Below are positions 7,123 through 15,137 of a DNA stretch of 20,041 bases, piece by piece. The stretch's first letter is position 1. Each line of letters opens with the position of its first letter. The position numbers and the translations under genes were made by a program. This DNA comes from Clostridia bacterium. Its GTDB lineage: Bacteria > Bacillota > Clostridia > Oscillospirales > Acutalibacteraceae. The stretch lies in NCBI GenBank assembly GCA_017381395.1, contig JAFOCH010000135.1, positions 1 through 20,041 of the forward strand, read 5' to 3'. Below the pieces are notes generated by a model, which made no database searches, had not been told where the DNA came from, and worked only from the letters and a program-made list of their open reading frames with translations.

Positions 7123-7746
7123 TTACAGAAATAGGTTGATTTTCTTTATTTCGACGTTGCTTAATTTGTTAATATCCTCGATTTCGAATCGGTTGCCGTC
7201 AACGTCGGTGAAAATGAGTCGACTGTCGCTCAGTCTAGTCACGGCATCACCAGAGCTACGCACGATAAAGCGCATCGAACCATAATCGGTCACTACCGAA
7301 AAGGTCGAGTGTCCATGCTCGGATTTTACACTGCGAATATTCTTTATTTTAGGTAAAAAATAGCGCAGCTTGAGGTCGCGCAGAATAATCTCGCGTTCTT
7401 CTTCAGTTATATTGTCCAAATTCTTTATAATTCCGATTTCGGCATTTCGTCCTACCGACTCTCTGACCGACAGAAACTGATTAGCTTCCGAAAAGGGAAA
7501 TGCTCTAAAAATCAGTACGCGGTCATATTTTGTGCCGTTAAAGTCGAGCGAAATAAATCCGCCTTTATTCAGCGAAAAATGCGCATTTTTACTGTCAATA
7601 TAGCAAATTTCGGCTACATCATCGGTCCTCGCGGCATTGGCCCTCTCGGTCCCTGTCCTTGCGGCATCGGTGGCGGCCCCTGACGGCGTCCCATTGGCGG
7701 TCCCATCGGGTGCGGTCCCCTCGGTGAAAAGTTCTCTCTCGACCAT
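7123..7746 (-). CDS. DUF1854 family protein, partner of the flanking ABC transporters
   Basis: The 207-residue product has a DUF1854-type domain at about 52-205. Family-like landmarks are GGFISLDFNGTKYDRVLIFR, then AFPFS, FLSVRES, IGIIKNL, LRYFLPKI and FTDVDGNRFEIED. It has no signal peptide or membrane helix, so it is likely cytoplasmic. DUF1854 genes are known to sit beside ABC transporters (one proteobacterial subset is labelled cyanophycin-metabolism-associated), but the biochemical role is not established. The start at 7746 is forced: a TGA lies two codons upstream, no other ATG, GTG or TTG occurs before the domain, and AAAAGGAG lies 10 bases upstream. As a result the first 44 codons overlap the end of the upstream ABC gene in a different frame and encode an Ala/Thr/Gly/Arg-rich leader (TAPDGTANGTPSGAATDAAR) that is not part of the domain. 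Confidence 0.88.
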   Translation of the reverse strand: MVERELFTEGTAPDGTANGTPSGAATDAARTGTERANAARTDDVAEICYIDSKNAHFSLNKGGFISLDFNGTKYDRVLIFRAFPFSEANQFLSVRESVGRNAEIGIIKNLDNITEEEREIILRDLKLRYFLPKIKNIRSVKSEHGHSTFSVVTDYGSMRFIVRSSGDAVTRLSDSRLIFTDVDGNRFEIEDINKLSNVEIKKINLFL

Positions 7747-10067
7747 TTGGCTTCATCTCCTTTTATCGTCAGTGCCTTGCCTTGCAATTCGGCAAGGTGA
7801 TGGTATATTCCTTTTTTAGCAAGCAGCTCCTCATGGGTGCCATATTCCTCTAAAAATCCGTTTTCGATTACAATCAGCTTGTCGGCGTTGCGCAGGGTAG
7901 AAAGTCGGTGTGCAACCGAAATGGTTGTACGTCCCTTTGCCAGTCTTTCGAGCGACTGCTGAATACTCTGCTCGGTTTCGGTGTCCATTGAAGCGGTTGC
8001 CTCGTCCAGAATGAGTATTTTTGGGTCGGAAAGAATAGCCCGTGCAATAGAAATTCGCTGTCTTTCACCGCCTGAAAGCTCGCGCCCTGCCGAGCCGATA
8101 ACCGTATCGTATCCGTCGGGCAGTTTTACTATAAAGTCGTGCGCACTCGCTGCCATAGCCGCGTCAATGATTTTATCCCGCGGAATGTCGGGATTTGAAT
8201 ATGCGATATTTTCGGCAACCGTGCCCATAAAAATATGCGTTTCCTGCGACACCACCGCAACCTTTCGGTGCAGTTCGCGTAGATTATAGTCGCGGATGTT
8301 TACTCCGTCGATAAAAATGTTACCTTCATCGGTGTCATAAAGTCGCGAAAGAAGGCATAACAGGGTAGTTTTTCCTGCTCCCGAGCGACCTACAACGCCC
8401 AGCATTTTACCTGCTTCGATTTCAACGCTCAGGTTATTCAGCACCGGCTTATCCTTGTCATAGCCAAAGGTAACGTTCTCGACCTTTATACTACCCTTGA
8501 TATTTTCGGCAGAAATAGGATTTTCGGCCTCGATAACATCGGGCGTGGAGTCGAGGATTTCAAATATTCTCTGTGAGCTGTTCAGACAGTTTGCGCATTG
8601 ACGCAGTGCCTTTGAAATATTATTTACCGGTCCGTTTAGCATTCCAATATAGCCGATTAGCGTGATAATATCGGCATAGTTGAAGTCAAAGCTTTTCATT
8701 ATCATAAACGAGCCCAGACCCCATACGGCAAAAACACCTATCTTTTCGACCAGGTGATATGCGGCATAAAGCTCGTTTTGTACGCTTACGATGTTATATT
8801 CTGCCTCTTTCACGTTTTCGTTAAGGGCTTGAAAACGCTCGGTTTCTGAATTCTGCTGACCGAATGCGCGTACAACTCTGGCACCCGTGAGATTATCGTT
8901 TATGTGCGAATTCATATTGCGCGATGCGGTAAATCTTTTATTAAAAAACACGTGTAATTTAGGCAGTACGCGAATGGTAATCAAGCTCGACAGCGGGATA
9001 AATAAAAGCGCGGCAATGGCAACAGGCCAGCTGATTACAAACACAGCGGCGGCAACTCCAATAATGGTGATACAGTCAACCATCAGTCGCGGCACGTCTT
9101 CGATAAATACGTTTGTTACCTGCTCGGCATCGTCAAGTACTCTTGTCATCAGACCGCCTGTTTCTCGCTTTTGAAAAAAGCCGATCGATAGCTTACTCAT
9201 AACGTTAAAAATGCCCGTTTTAATCTCATTTACTACGTAGGGGACGATTTTTGCCACCGAAATATTTTGAATGGCCGAAAGTGCCTGACCGACAACCTTT
9301 GTCAAAAAGATGGTCACCGCAATAATAAGCAGCGCGGTCGCAACCTTAAACCCTTCGCCGAAAAGCTCGGTCACACCTAACTTATTTTCGAGAATTCGAC
9401 CGTAAAGTACCTTTCCGCTGAGATAGGGCGAAACCAGACTTAAAAGACTTGTCAACCCAACGCAAAGCAGTACCGTAAAAACGGCCGCCTTATACGGAAG
9501 AAAGTATTTAAAAAGTCGAATGAGCGACGGCATTTTGCCGTGACATTTGGGACAAATTCTGTTTCCGTAATCTTTAAAAGGGGTACCGCATTTTTTACAT
9601 ACCTCTTTGGCCTTTTTGCCCTTACTAAACAGCTCGTTTATCTGTTCAAATTCACCTTTTTTTGCAAGGCTTACGCATTGTGAAAAGGTGAATGCACCCT
9701 TTAAGCAGGTGGCACTTGCGGCACATATTTTTTTGGCCTTGCCATCGATAACTACGCTGATAATTCCACCTGCCGCAATGTGCGAAATTTCGACCAAATC
9801 AATCTCGTCAAGCCCGTAATACTCAACCCTGACGTTACTCGGCAGATCGTTTCGTCCGTCGTGCCCCGCCAAATGGTCAATGTCATTTATTTGCGAGTTT
9901 GAAAAAAGAAAATAGACCCGTTTTTTGGTCAAAACGAGCCAACTAAAAACAAAATTGCAGTCGAGAGAAAGATCCGTACATGTAACAGTAAGGATTTCGT
10001 CGGCCGCAATGTTATATTTTTTCATTACTTCCAGCAGAGAGGCGCTGGGCTTATGAGTTTTATACAT
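7614..10067 (-). CDS. ABC exporter half-transporter with N-terminal PH-like domain, zinc ribbon and Pro/Gly/Arg-rich tail
   Basis: The 817 residues have the same plan as the other ABC half of the operon: a soluble PH-like N-terminal domain (about 20-145, LVLTKKRVYFLF and GLDEIDLVEI), a zinc ribbon (C157, C160, C172, C175), a type I exporter membrane domain (about 190-500) and a nucleotide-binding domain (about 525-765). The latter has Walker A GRSGAGKTT (560-568), Q608, signature LSGGERQ (664-670), Walker B ILILDE with Glu 689, and His 720. Both halves therefore keep full ATPase motifs, unlike many heterodimeric exporters with one degenerate site. A low-complexity tail rich in Pro, Gly, Arg and Met fills residues 779-817 and coincides with the overlap with the DUF1854 gene. 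The start has a CGGAGT ribosome binding site 5 bases upstream. It is the first gene of the operon, directly behind a consensus promoter. Confidence 0.93.
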   Translation of the reverse strand: MYKTHKPSASLLEVMKKYNIAADEILTVTCTDLSLDCNFVFSWLVLTKKRVYFLFSNSQINDIDHLAGHDGRNDLPSNVRVEYYGLDEIDLVEISHIAAGGIISVVIDGKAKKICAASATCLKGAFTFSQCVSLAKKGEFEQINELFSKGKKAKEVCKKCGTPFKDYGNRICPKCHGKMPSLIRLFKYFLPYKAAVFTVLLCVGLTSLLSLVSPYLSGKVLYGRILENKLGVTELFGEGFKVATALLIIAVTIFLTKVVGQALSAIQNISVAKIVPYVVNEIKTGIFNVMSKLSIGFFQKRETGGLMTRVLDDAEQVTNVFIEDVPRLMVDCITIIGVAAAVFVISWPVAIAALLFIPLSSLITIRVLPKLHVFFNKRFTASRNMNSHINDNLTGARVVRAFGQQNSETERFQALNENVKEAEYNIVSVQNELYAAYHLVEKIGVFAVWGLGSFMIMKSFDFNYADIITLIGYIGMLNGPVNNISKALRQCANCLNSSQRIFEILDSTPDVIEAENPISAENIKGSIKVENVTFGYDKDKPVLNNLSVEIEAGKMLGVVGRSGAGKTTLLCLLSRLYDTDEGNIFIDGVNIRDYNLRELHRKVAVVSQETHIFMGTVAENIAYSNPDIPRDKIIDAAMAASAHDFIVKLPDGYDTVIGSAGRELSGGERQRISIARAILSDPKILILDEATASMDTETEQSIQQSLERLAKGRTTISVAHRLSTLRNADKLIVIENGFLEEYGTHEELLAKKGIYHHLAELQGKALTIKGDEAKWSRENFSPRGPHPMGPPMGRRQGPPPMPQGQGPRGPMPRGPMM
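7620..7725. repeat. GC-rich low-complexity tract read in two frames
   Basis: About 105 bases are much richer in G and C than their surroundings and are made of imperfect GGNCCN-type short repeats (for example GGTCCC and GGACCG recurring). The tract encodes the Pro/Gly/Arg tail of the ABC protein in one frame and the Ala/Thr/Gly leader of the DUF1854 protein in another. Confidence 0.7.
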
Positions 10068-10097
10068 TTTTTACTCCGCAAACAATGTGGTTCTTAC

Positions 10098-10126
10098 ATT
10101 ATACAACCGCCAATTTATTTTGTCAA
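10098..10126 (-). promoter_or_regulatory. Consensus sigma-A promoter of the ABC-DUF1854-ABC-MFS operon
   Basis: On the minus strand TTGACA (10121-10126) and TATAAT (10098-10103) match consensus at all twelve positions with 17-bp spacing. The -35 overlaps the stop codon of mnmA (10123-10125). No terminator is visible between mnmA and this operon, so readthrough from the upstream operon is also possible. Confidence 0.88.
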
Positions 10127-11193
10127 TCGCGCTTTGATATAATTCCGCCGCCGATAACCTCGTTTTCGTTATAAAAAACTACCGATTGACCTGGTGTAAT
10201 TGCCCTGACAGGACTATCGAATTTGACGCTGAAAAGCCCGTTTTCGAGTGGTGTCACGGTGCAGTCGGAGGGTTTTGCGCTATACCTCGTTTTTGCTGTA
10301 AAACGGGTAGGTGCTGAAAGTGATTTTTCGCTTATAAAATTCACCTTTTCAGCGATAAGTGACGAGCAAAAAGTGTCATCGTTTGAGCCGAGAATAACGC
10401 GGTTATTTTCGGCATCGATTTCGGTGACAAATCGTGGCTCACCGAGGGCGATTCCAAGCCCTTTTCGCTGACCGATTGTGTAGTGAATTATGCCTTTATG
10501 CTTGCCCAAAACGCTTCCGCTTTTGTGGTCGATAAAGTCACCGATTTTATCCTCATAATCACTGTTTTCCTTGATGTATCGGGCGTAATCGTCATCCTCT
10601 ATGAAGCAAATTTCCTGTGAATCGGGTTTGTTTGCAACCTCGATTTCGGCCTTTTCGGCATACGCTCTGATTTCGCTCTTTTCCATGTTTCCGACGGGGA
10701 GTAAAAGGTGGGATAAAATGTGCTGATTCATGTTATAAAGCACGTAGGTTTGGTCCTTGCTGTCATATGCCGAACGCGACAAATGATAGCCGTCCTCGTC
10801 CTCAAAAATGTTCGCATAATGACCCGTTGCGATGTAGTCAAAACCCAGTTTCAGAGCCCTTTCGAGAAAGAGTCCAAACTTCATACTTTTGTTACAAAAA
10901 ATGCAGGGATTGGGTGTCCGTCCCGAAAGGTAATCGCTGATAAAAGGAGCAATAACATTTTCCTTAAATTCCGCGCTAAAATCAAAGGTGAAATGCTCAA
11001 TTCCAAGCTGAGCCGCTACCTTTTTTGCGTCGGTAACAGCTTCATTTGAGCCAATGCCACGGCTGATTTCATCCTCGCTCCAGATTTGCATTGTAGCGCC
11101 CGAAACGGCATATCCTTGTTCGATTAAAAGTGCGGCTGCCGCAGAGGAGTCGACACCGCCGCTCATAGCAACCAAAACCTTGATTTTATCCAT
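10123..11193 (-). CDS. mnmA: tRNA 2-thiouridine synthase MnmA
   Basis: MnmA activates U34 of tRNA-Lys, -Glu and -Gln with ATP and transfers sulfur to make s2U. The 356-residue length is normal. The N-terminal PP-loop is SGGVDSS (11-17). The sulfur-transfer cysteines are both present: Cys 97 in GRTPNPCIFCNKSMKFG, with the neighbouring Cys 100, and Cys 196 in KPDSQEICFIEDDD. GQRKGLGIALGEPRFV marks the central domain, and a beta-barrel domain ends the protein. An AAGGAG ribosome binding site lies just upstream of the ATG. It follows the ComM-like gene by 18 bases and is most likely cotranscribed with it. The sulfur donor, a cysteine desulfurase, is not encoded in the window. Confidence 0.96.
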   Translation of the reverse strand: MDKIKVLVAMSGGVDSSAAAALLIEQGYAVSGATMQIWSEDEISRGIGSNEAVTDAKKVAAQLGIEHFTFDFSAEFKENVIAPFISDYLSGRTPNPCIFCNKSMKFGLFLERALKLGFDYIATGHYANIFEDEDGYHLSRSAYDSKDQTYVLYNMNQHILSHLLLPVGNMEKSEIRAYAEKAEIEVANKPDSQEICFIEDDDYARYIKENSDYEDKIGDFIDHKSGSVLGKHKGIIHYTIGQRKGLGIALGEPRFVTEIDAENNRVILGSNDDTFCSSLIAEKVNFISEKSLSAPTRFTAKTRYSAKPSDCTVTPLENGLFSVKFDSPVRAITPGQSVVFYNENEVIGGGIISKRD

Positions 11194-11211
11194 TTTTTCT
11201 CCTTAAAAAAG

Positions 11212-12741
11212 TTATCCGTGATTCCAGTATTTTCTGTCTAAACTGCGAAATCGAACCGCCTGCATAATGTGAGCCGAGGTGATGACTTCGCTCGAATCAA
11301 TATCGGCTACCGTACGAGCCACCTTCAGTATTCTGTCGTATGTTCGAGCCGACATATCCAGCTTTTCGAATGCGGCTTTGAGCGATTTTTTTGCATCGTC
11401 GGTCATTTGACAGTATTCGTTGAGCATCTTTGAGCTCATTCGCGCGTTACAGGTGACCGAGGTGCCCTCAAATCGCTGCTGTTGAATTTTTCTCGCCTTG
11501 TTCACACGGGCTCTGATTTGAGCCGAGCTTTCGCCTCGTGACGAATCATTTAGCGAGTCGAAATCTACGGGCGGCACCTCGATATGCAGATCCATTCGGT
11601 CCAAAAGGGGACCCGAAATTCGTCCCAGATAGCTCGACACCGACCGCTGTGAGCAGGTGCATTCCTTTGTCGGATGGCCGTAATAGCCGCAGGGACAAGG
11701 ATTCATCGCCGCAACGAGCATAAACGAGCAGTTATAGCTGAGCGAGCCGGCAACTCGGGTGATATGCACCTTGCCATCTTCGAGCGGCTGACGCAAAACC
11801 TCGAGTGAGGTGCGCGAAAATTCGGGCAATTCGTCGAGGAAAAGAACGCCACCGTGGGCAAGTGAAATTTCGCCCGGTCGCGGAATTGTACCGCCGCCCG
11901 AAAGTCCCGCGGGTGAAATTGTATGATGGGGTGAGCGGAAGGGACGATTGCGTATCAGTCGCACTCCACTTGGCAAAACCCCTGCAATAGAATGAATTTT
12001 TGTAGTTTCGATCTGCTCGTCAAAGGTCATTTCGGGCAGAATTGACGGTATGCGCTTTGCAAGCATACTTTTACCCGAGCCGGGAGGCCCGATGAGGAGA
12101 ATATTGTGACCGCCTGCCGCAGCCGTTTCGATGGCTGATTTTGCGGCGTGTTGCCCCTTTACGTCGGCAAAGTCGGGGTATTCCTCGATCGATGTGTCGG
12201 GATAGTCCTCGGGCTTTACGGGAGAAATTTCTCTGGTACCGACGAGCGTTTCCATCAGCTCGACCAGATTGGACACGGGGATGATGTCAATTCCGCTTAC
12301 GGCCGATGCCTCGGCGGCATTTCCCTTTGGTATAAAAAAGCGCTTGAAACCGCTGTTTTTTGCGTGGATTGCCATAGCGAGAAGTCCGCAAACGGGACGT
12401 ATTTCACCCGTTAAACTAAGCTCGCCGATGAATGCGGTATCGCTAAGGTCGGCCGAAATCTGACCAGCCGCCGAAAGAATTGCCATCAGCACGGGCAGGT
12501 CGTAAATTGCACCCTCTTTTTTTACGTCGGCAGGGGCAAGGTTGACTGTCACTCGGCTGACGGGAAATTCAAGACCGCAATTTTTCGCCGACGAGCGAAC
12601 TCGACCGCGTGACTCCTTTACCGCCGTGTCGGGCAATCCGACTATGTCAAAGCCGGGCAAACCCACCGAAATATCGGCTTCGACCTCGACCGTGAACGTT
12701 TCTATGCCAAAAACGCCTATGCTATATAGCTTCGATACCAT
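11212..12741 (-). CDS. comM: ComM/YifB-type magnesium-chelatase-like AAA+ ATPase
   Basis: The 509-residue protein has the three-part YifB/ComM structure. An N-terminal Lon-protease-like S5 domain covers about 1-180 (GLPGFDIVGLPDTAVKESR, then VTVNLAPADVKKEG). A central AAA+ domain has Walker A GPPGSGKS (218-225), Walker B GVLFLDE (298-304) and a four-Cys cluster (C349, C351, C361, C363). A C-terminal Mg-chelatase-like helical domain begins near 410. In Gram-negative transformable bacteria ComM is a hexameric helicase that extends branch migration during natural transformation; in Clostridia the role is unproven. The start at 12741 (MVSKLYSIGV) replaces an ATG 87 bases upstream because a GGAG site lies 8 bases before it, family members start here, and the upstream ATG lies beyond the promoter. 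mnmA follows closely downstream. Confidence 0.93.
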   Translation of the reverse strand: MVSKLYSIGVFGIETFTVEVEADISVGLPGFDIVGLPDTAVKESRGRVRSSAKNCGLEFPVSRVTVNLAPADVKKEGAIYDLPVLMAILSAAGQISADLSDTAFIGELSLTGEIRPVCGLLAMAIHAKNSGFKRFFIPKGNAAEASAVSGIDIIPVSNLVELMETLVGTREISPVKPEDYPDTSIEEYPDFADVKGQHAAKSAIETAAAGGHNILLIGPPGSGKSMLAKRIPSILPEMTFDEQIETTKIHSIAGVLPSGVRLIRNRPFRSPHHTISPAGLSGGGTIPRPGEISLAHGGVLFLDELPEFSRTSLEVLRQPLEDGKVHITRVAGSLSYNCSFMLVAAMNPCPCGYYGHPTKECTCSQRSVSSYLGRISGPLLDRMDLHIEVPPVDFDSLNDSSRGESSAQIRARVNKARKIQQQRFEGTSVTCNARMSSKMLNEYCQMTDDAKKSLKAAFEKLDMSARTYDRILKVARTVADIDSSEVITSAHIMQAVRFRSLDRKYWNHG

Positions 12742-12771
12742 AAATGACACTCCAAAGTGATATAATATTTT

Positions 12772-12800
12772 ATTATACACTAATTTTATCCGCTTGGCAA
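12772..12800 (-). promoter_or_regulatory. Promoter of the comM-mnmA operon
   Basis: On the minus strand TTGCCA (12795-12800) and TATAAT (12772-12777) are separated by exactly 17 bases, 30 bases before the comM ATG. A leader of only about 24 bases is implied. Confidence 0.8.
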
Positions 12801-12918
12801 TACTGCAAAAATCGCAATCTATCGGCACAAAATGACATCATCTGCTTGATTAAAAAACGCCATCTCAAGCCATAATAGACCGTGTAGGATATTTTTGCTA
12901 AAAAAGGGGGTGCTTTCC

Positions 12919-12947
12919 TTGACAATGTTTAATATATAGAGTACAAT
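12919..12947 (+). promoter_or_regulatory. Promoter of the rnj-gdpP-rplI-dnaB-tilS operon
   Basis: TTGACA (12919-12924) and TACAAT (12942-12947) are separated by 17 bases. It is the only strong plus-strand promoter seen before rnj, and no terminator is visible in the genes that follow. Confidence 0.8.
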
Positions 12948-12953
12948 ATAATA

Positions 12954-13126
12954 TCAAAATAGGGGTAATAGCATTATATATTATTTAATTATAATTATTT
13001 ACGAGCAAAAAAAGTGACTGAATTTATTTATAAACGACAGGGGCTAAAATCCGCCCGATATATACGAAAGTATTAACTGTGCATATTATTTTATCGGTCG
13101 GCACAGCGACAGAAAAGGAGAACTAT
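12954..13126 (+). promoter_or_regulatory. rnj: Long 5' leader of rnj
   Basis: The predicted transcript begins near 12954 and runs about 173 nt before the rnj ATG. The first half is extremely AT-rich. The second half has small potential hairpins: GGGC/GCCC near 13041-13056, a GAAA-tetraloop hairpin at 13062-13073 and GTCG/CGAC at 13097-13110. No known riboswitch is recognised. RNase J messages can be autoregulated, so a cleavage or control site is conceivable but not shown. Confidence 0.4.
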
Positions 13127-15076
13127 ATGGCGCAACAGAATAAGCAAGTAAAGCGCAGCCGTAACTCAAACGGCACAAATAAAAATCAAAAAAATAAGTC
13201 AAAGGGTAAAAACGAGCTTAAAAAAGCGGTAGCAGAAATCAACGAAACCGCCATTTACGGAAAGATTACACCTGAAAAGCCCCAAAAATCGAAAAAAGCC
13301 GGGTCTAAAAAATCGGAAAAATCAAAATCGCAAAAATCCACTTCATCAAAAAAGGCGGAAACTAAAAAATCAACAAAATCGAAAAAGTCAACCGCTTCCA
13401 AAAAGTCGGGTGGCAAGACAAAGAATAAGATTACCCAGCCTGTCCGCATCATTTCTCTCGGCGGACTCGAAGAAATTGGAAAGAATATCACCCTTTACGA
13501 ATGCGGTGACGATATAATAATCGTCGATTGTGGAATGGCATTCCCCGATGACGATCTGCCCGGAATCGACATTGTTATCCCCGATTTTAGCTATATCGTT
13601 AAGAATATCGATAGGGTAAAGGGCCTCTTTATCACCCACGGACACGAGGACCATATCGGCGCAATCCCGTATCTTTTAAAGGAAGTTTCGCTTCCCATTT
13701 ACGGTACGCGACTCACACTCGGCTTGGTCGAGGGTAAGTTAAAGGAACACGGAATTCAGGGTGACCTTCGCGTATGCAGTCCGTCTGACCACGTAAAAGC
13801 AGGTTGCTTCGACGTCGAATTTATCCACGTTAATCACTCTATTCCCGATGCGGTCGGCTTTGCGATAAGCTGTCCTGGCGGAGTGTATGTTCATACAGGA
13901 GATTTTAAGATTGATTCAACGCCAATTGATGGCGAGGTAATGAATCTTGCTCGACTGAGCGAGCTCGGTAAGCAAGGGGTCACAATGCTTTTGGTCGATT
14001 CGACCAATGCGGAGCGTCCCGGCTTTACCCCGAGCGAAAGGGTTGTCGGCGGAACATTTGAGAATCTGTTTTCGCACGCGTATAACAAGCGCATTATCGT
14101 AGCAACCTTTTCGTCAAATATTCACCGAATTCAGCAGATAATCGACGAGGCGGTTCGCTGCAAGCGAAAGGTAGCCGTTCTCGGCAGAAGTATGATAAAC
14201 GTTGTATCGGTTGCGAGCGAACTCGGCTATCTCAACGTACCTGACGGCGTGCTTATCAGTATCGACATGATACGAAAGTATCGCCCCGAGGAAATTGTAA
14301 TAATCACCACCGGCTCACAGGGCGAACCTATGTCGGCCCTTCACCGAATGGCATTTTCTGACCATAGAAACGTTGATATCGGCCCGAGCGACCTTATCAT
14401 AATCTCGGCAACTCCCATCCCCGGAAATGAAAAAACGGTATCGAGGGTAGTAAACGAGCTTATGAAGCAGGGCGCCGAGGTAATATACGAAAGAATGTAC
14501 GACGTTCACGTTTCGGGTCACGCCTGCGCCGAGGAAATAAAGCTCATTCAAACTCTCACAAAGCCGAAATATTATATGCCCCTTCACGGCGAGTACAAGC
14601 ATCTGGTCAAGAATGCAAAAATCGCGCAGTCGATGGGAATGGATAAAAAGAATATTGTTATCGCTCAAATCGGCAACGTCGTCGAGGTTAGCGAGTCGGG
14701 AGTAAAGATTATCGGCTCGGTACCGTCGGGCAGAATGCTTGTCGACGGCTATGGAGTAGGCGACGTCGGCAATATCGTATTAAAGGACAGAAAGCATCTC
14801 GCCGAGGACGGACTTATCGTTGCGGTAATGACAATCGACAGCGTTTCGGGCGGTATTCTGGCAGGACCCGACATCGTCACACGCGGATTTGTCTATGTTC
14901 GCGAATCGGAGGAACTCATCGACGAGGCAAGAAGGGTTATTTGCAACGTTCTCGACTCATATCAAGGTCGAGATTGGCCCACGATTAAGCAAAAGGTGAG
15001 AGACGAGCTTTCACGCTATTTGTACGAAAAGACAAAGCGTTCACCCATGATTTTGCCAATCATAATGGAAATCTAG
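13127..15076 (+). CDS. rnj: Ribonuclease J with a lysine/serine-rich N-terminal extension
   Basis: RNase J is a metallo-beta-lactamase/beta-CASP enzyme with 5'-3' exonuclease and endonuclease activity in mRNA decay and rRNA maturation. The core starts near residue 104 (QPVRIISLGGLEEIGKN). Zinc ligands are visible: HGHEDH (171-176), His 237 in VNHSIPDAVG, Asp 259 in HTGDF and His 487 in MPLHGEY. The beta-CASP domain and a C-terminal domain follow. The product is 649 residues, against about 555 for Bacillus RNase J1. The difference is a basic, disordered N-terminus of about 100 residues rich in Lys and Ser (KKS/KSK repeats at 52-100). The start at 13127 is set by AAGGAG 6 bases upstream; an upstream in-frame ATG has no such site. 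It is the first gene of the plus-strand operon, 61 bases before gdpP. Confidence 0.94.
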   Translation: MAQQNKQVKRSRNSNGTNKNQKNKSKGKNELKKAVAEINETAIYGKITPEKPQKSKKAGSKKSEKSKSQKSTSSKKAETKKSTKSKKSTASKKSGGKTKNKITQPVRIISLGGLEEIGKNITLYECGDDIIIVDCGMAFPDDDLPGIDIVIPDFSYIVKNIDRVKGLFITHGHEDHIGAIPYLLKEVSLPIYGTRLTLGLVEGKLKEHGIQGDLRVCSPSDHVKAGCFDVEFIHVNHSIPDAVGFAISCPGGVYVHTGDFKIDSTPIDGEVMNLARLSELGKQGVTMLLVDSTNAERPGFTPSERVVGGTFENLFSHAYNKRIIVATFSSNIHRIQQIIDEAVRCKRKVAVLGRSMINVVSVASELGYLNVPDGVLISIDMIRKYRPEEIVIITTGSQGEPMSALHRMAFSDHRNVDIGPSDLIIISATPIPGNEKTVSRVVNELMKQGAEVIYERMYDVHVSGHACAEEIKLIQTLTKPKYYMPLHGEYKHLVKNAKIAQSMGMDKKNIVIAQIGNVVEVSESGVKIIGSVPSGRMLVDGYGVGDVGNIVLKDRKHLAEDGLIVAVMTIDSVSGGILAGPDIVTRGFVYVRESEELIDEARRVICNVLDSYQGRDWPTIKQKVRDELSRYLYEKTKRSPMILPIIMEI

Positions 15077-15137
15077 TTTTTTTATAAATTTCACTCGTTC
15101 AACCTATTTAAAGAGAAAAAAGGGAGGCGAAAGGGAT

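Larger units (their letters stand above)
12742..13126. other. Divergent intergenic regulatory region between comM and rnj
   Basis: These 385 bases contain no convincing gene. They carry a minus-strand promoter for comM (12772-12800), about 118 bases of plain sequence, a plus-strand promoter for rnj (12919-12947) and a leader of about 173 nt before the rnj start. Nothing resembling a tRNA or known riboswitch is recognisable. Confidence 0.8.

Noticed and set aside
12742..12828. Longer ComM start at 12828
   Set aside because: It would place the promoter (12772-12800) inside the gene, adds 29 residues not seen in the family and lacks a ribosome binding site.
13014..13076. A 20-codon GTG leader peptide upstream of rnj
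   Set aside because: Only a weak GAG lies upstream and the peptide has no run of regulatory codons; kept as a remark on the leader, not as a gene.
13079..13126. Longer RNase J start at 13079
   Set aside because: The ATG has no Shine-Dalgarno sequence, while AAGGAG sits correctly before the ATG at 13127.
14315..14668. Minus-strand open frame of 117 codons inside rnj
   Set aside because: It is a shadow of the well-supported RNase J frame, with no ribosome binding site and no recognisable domain.
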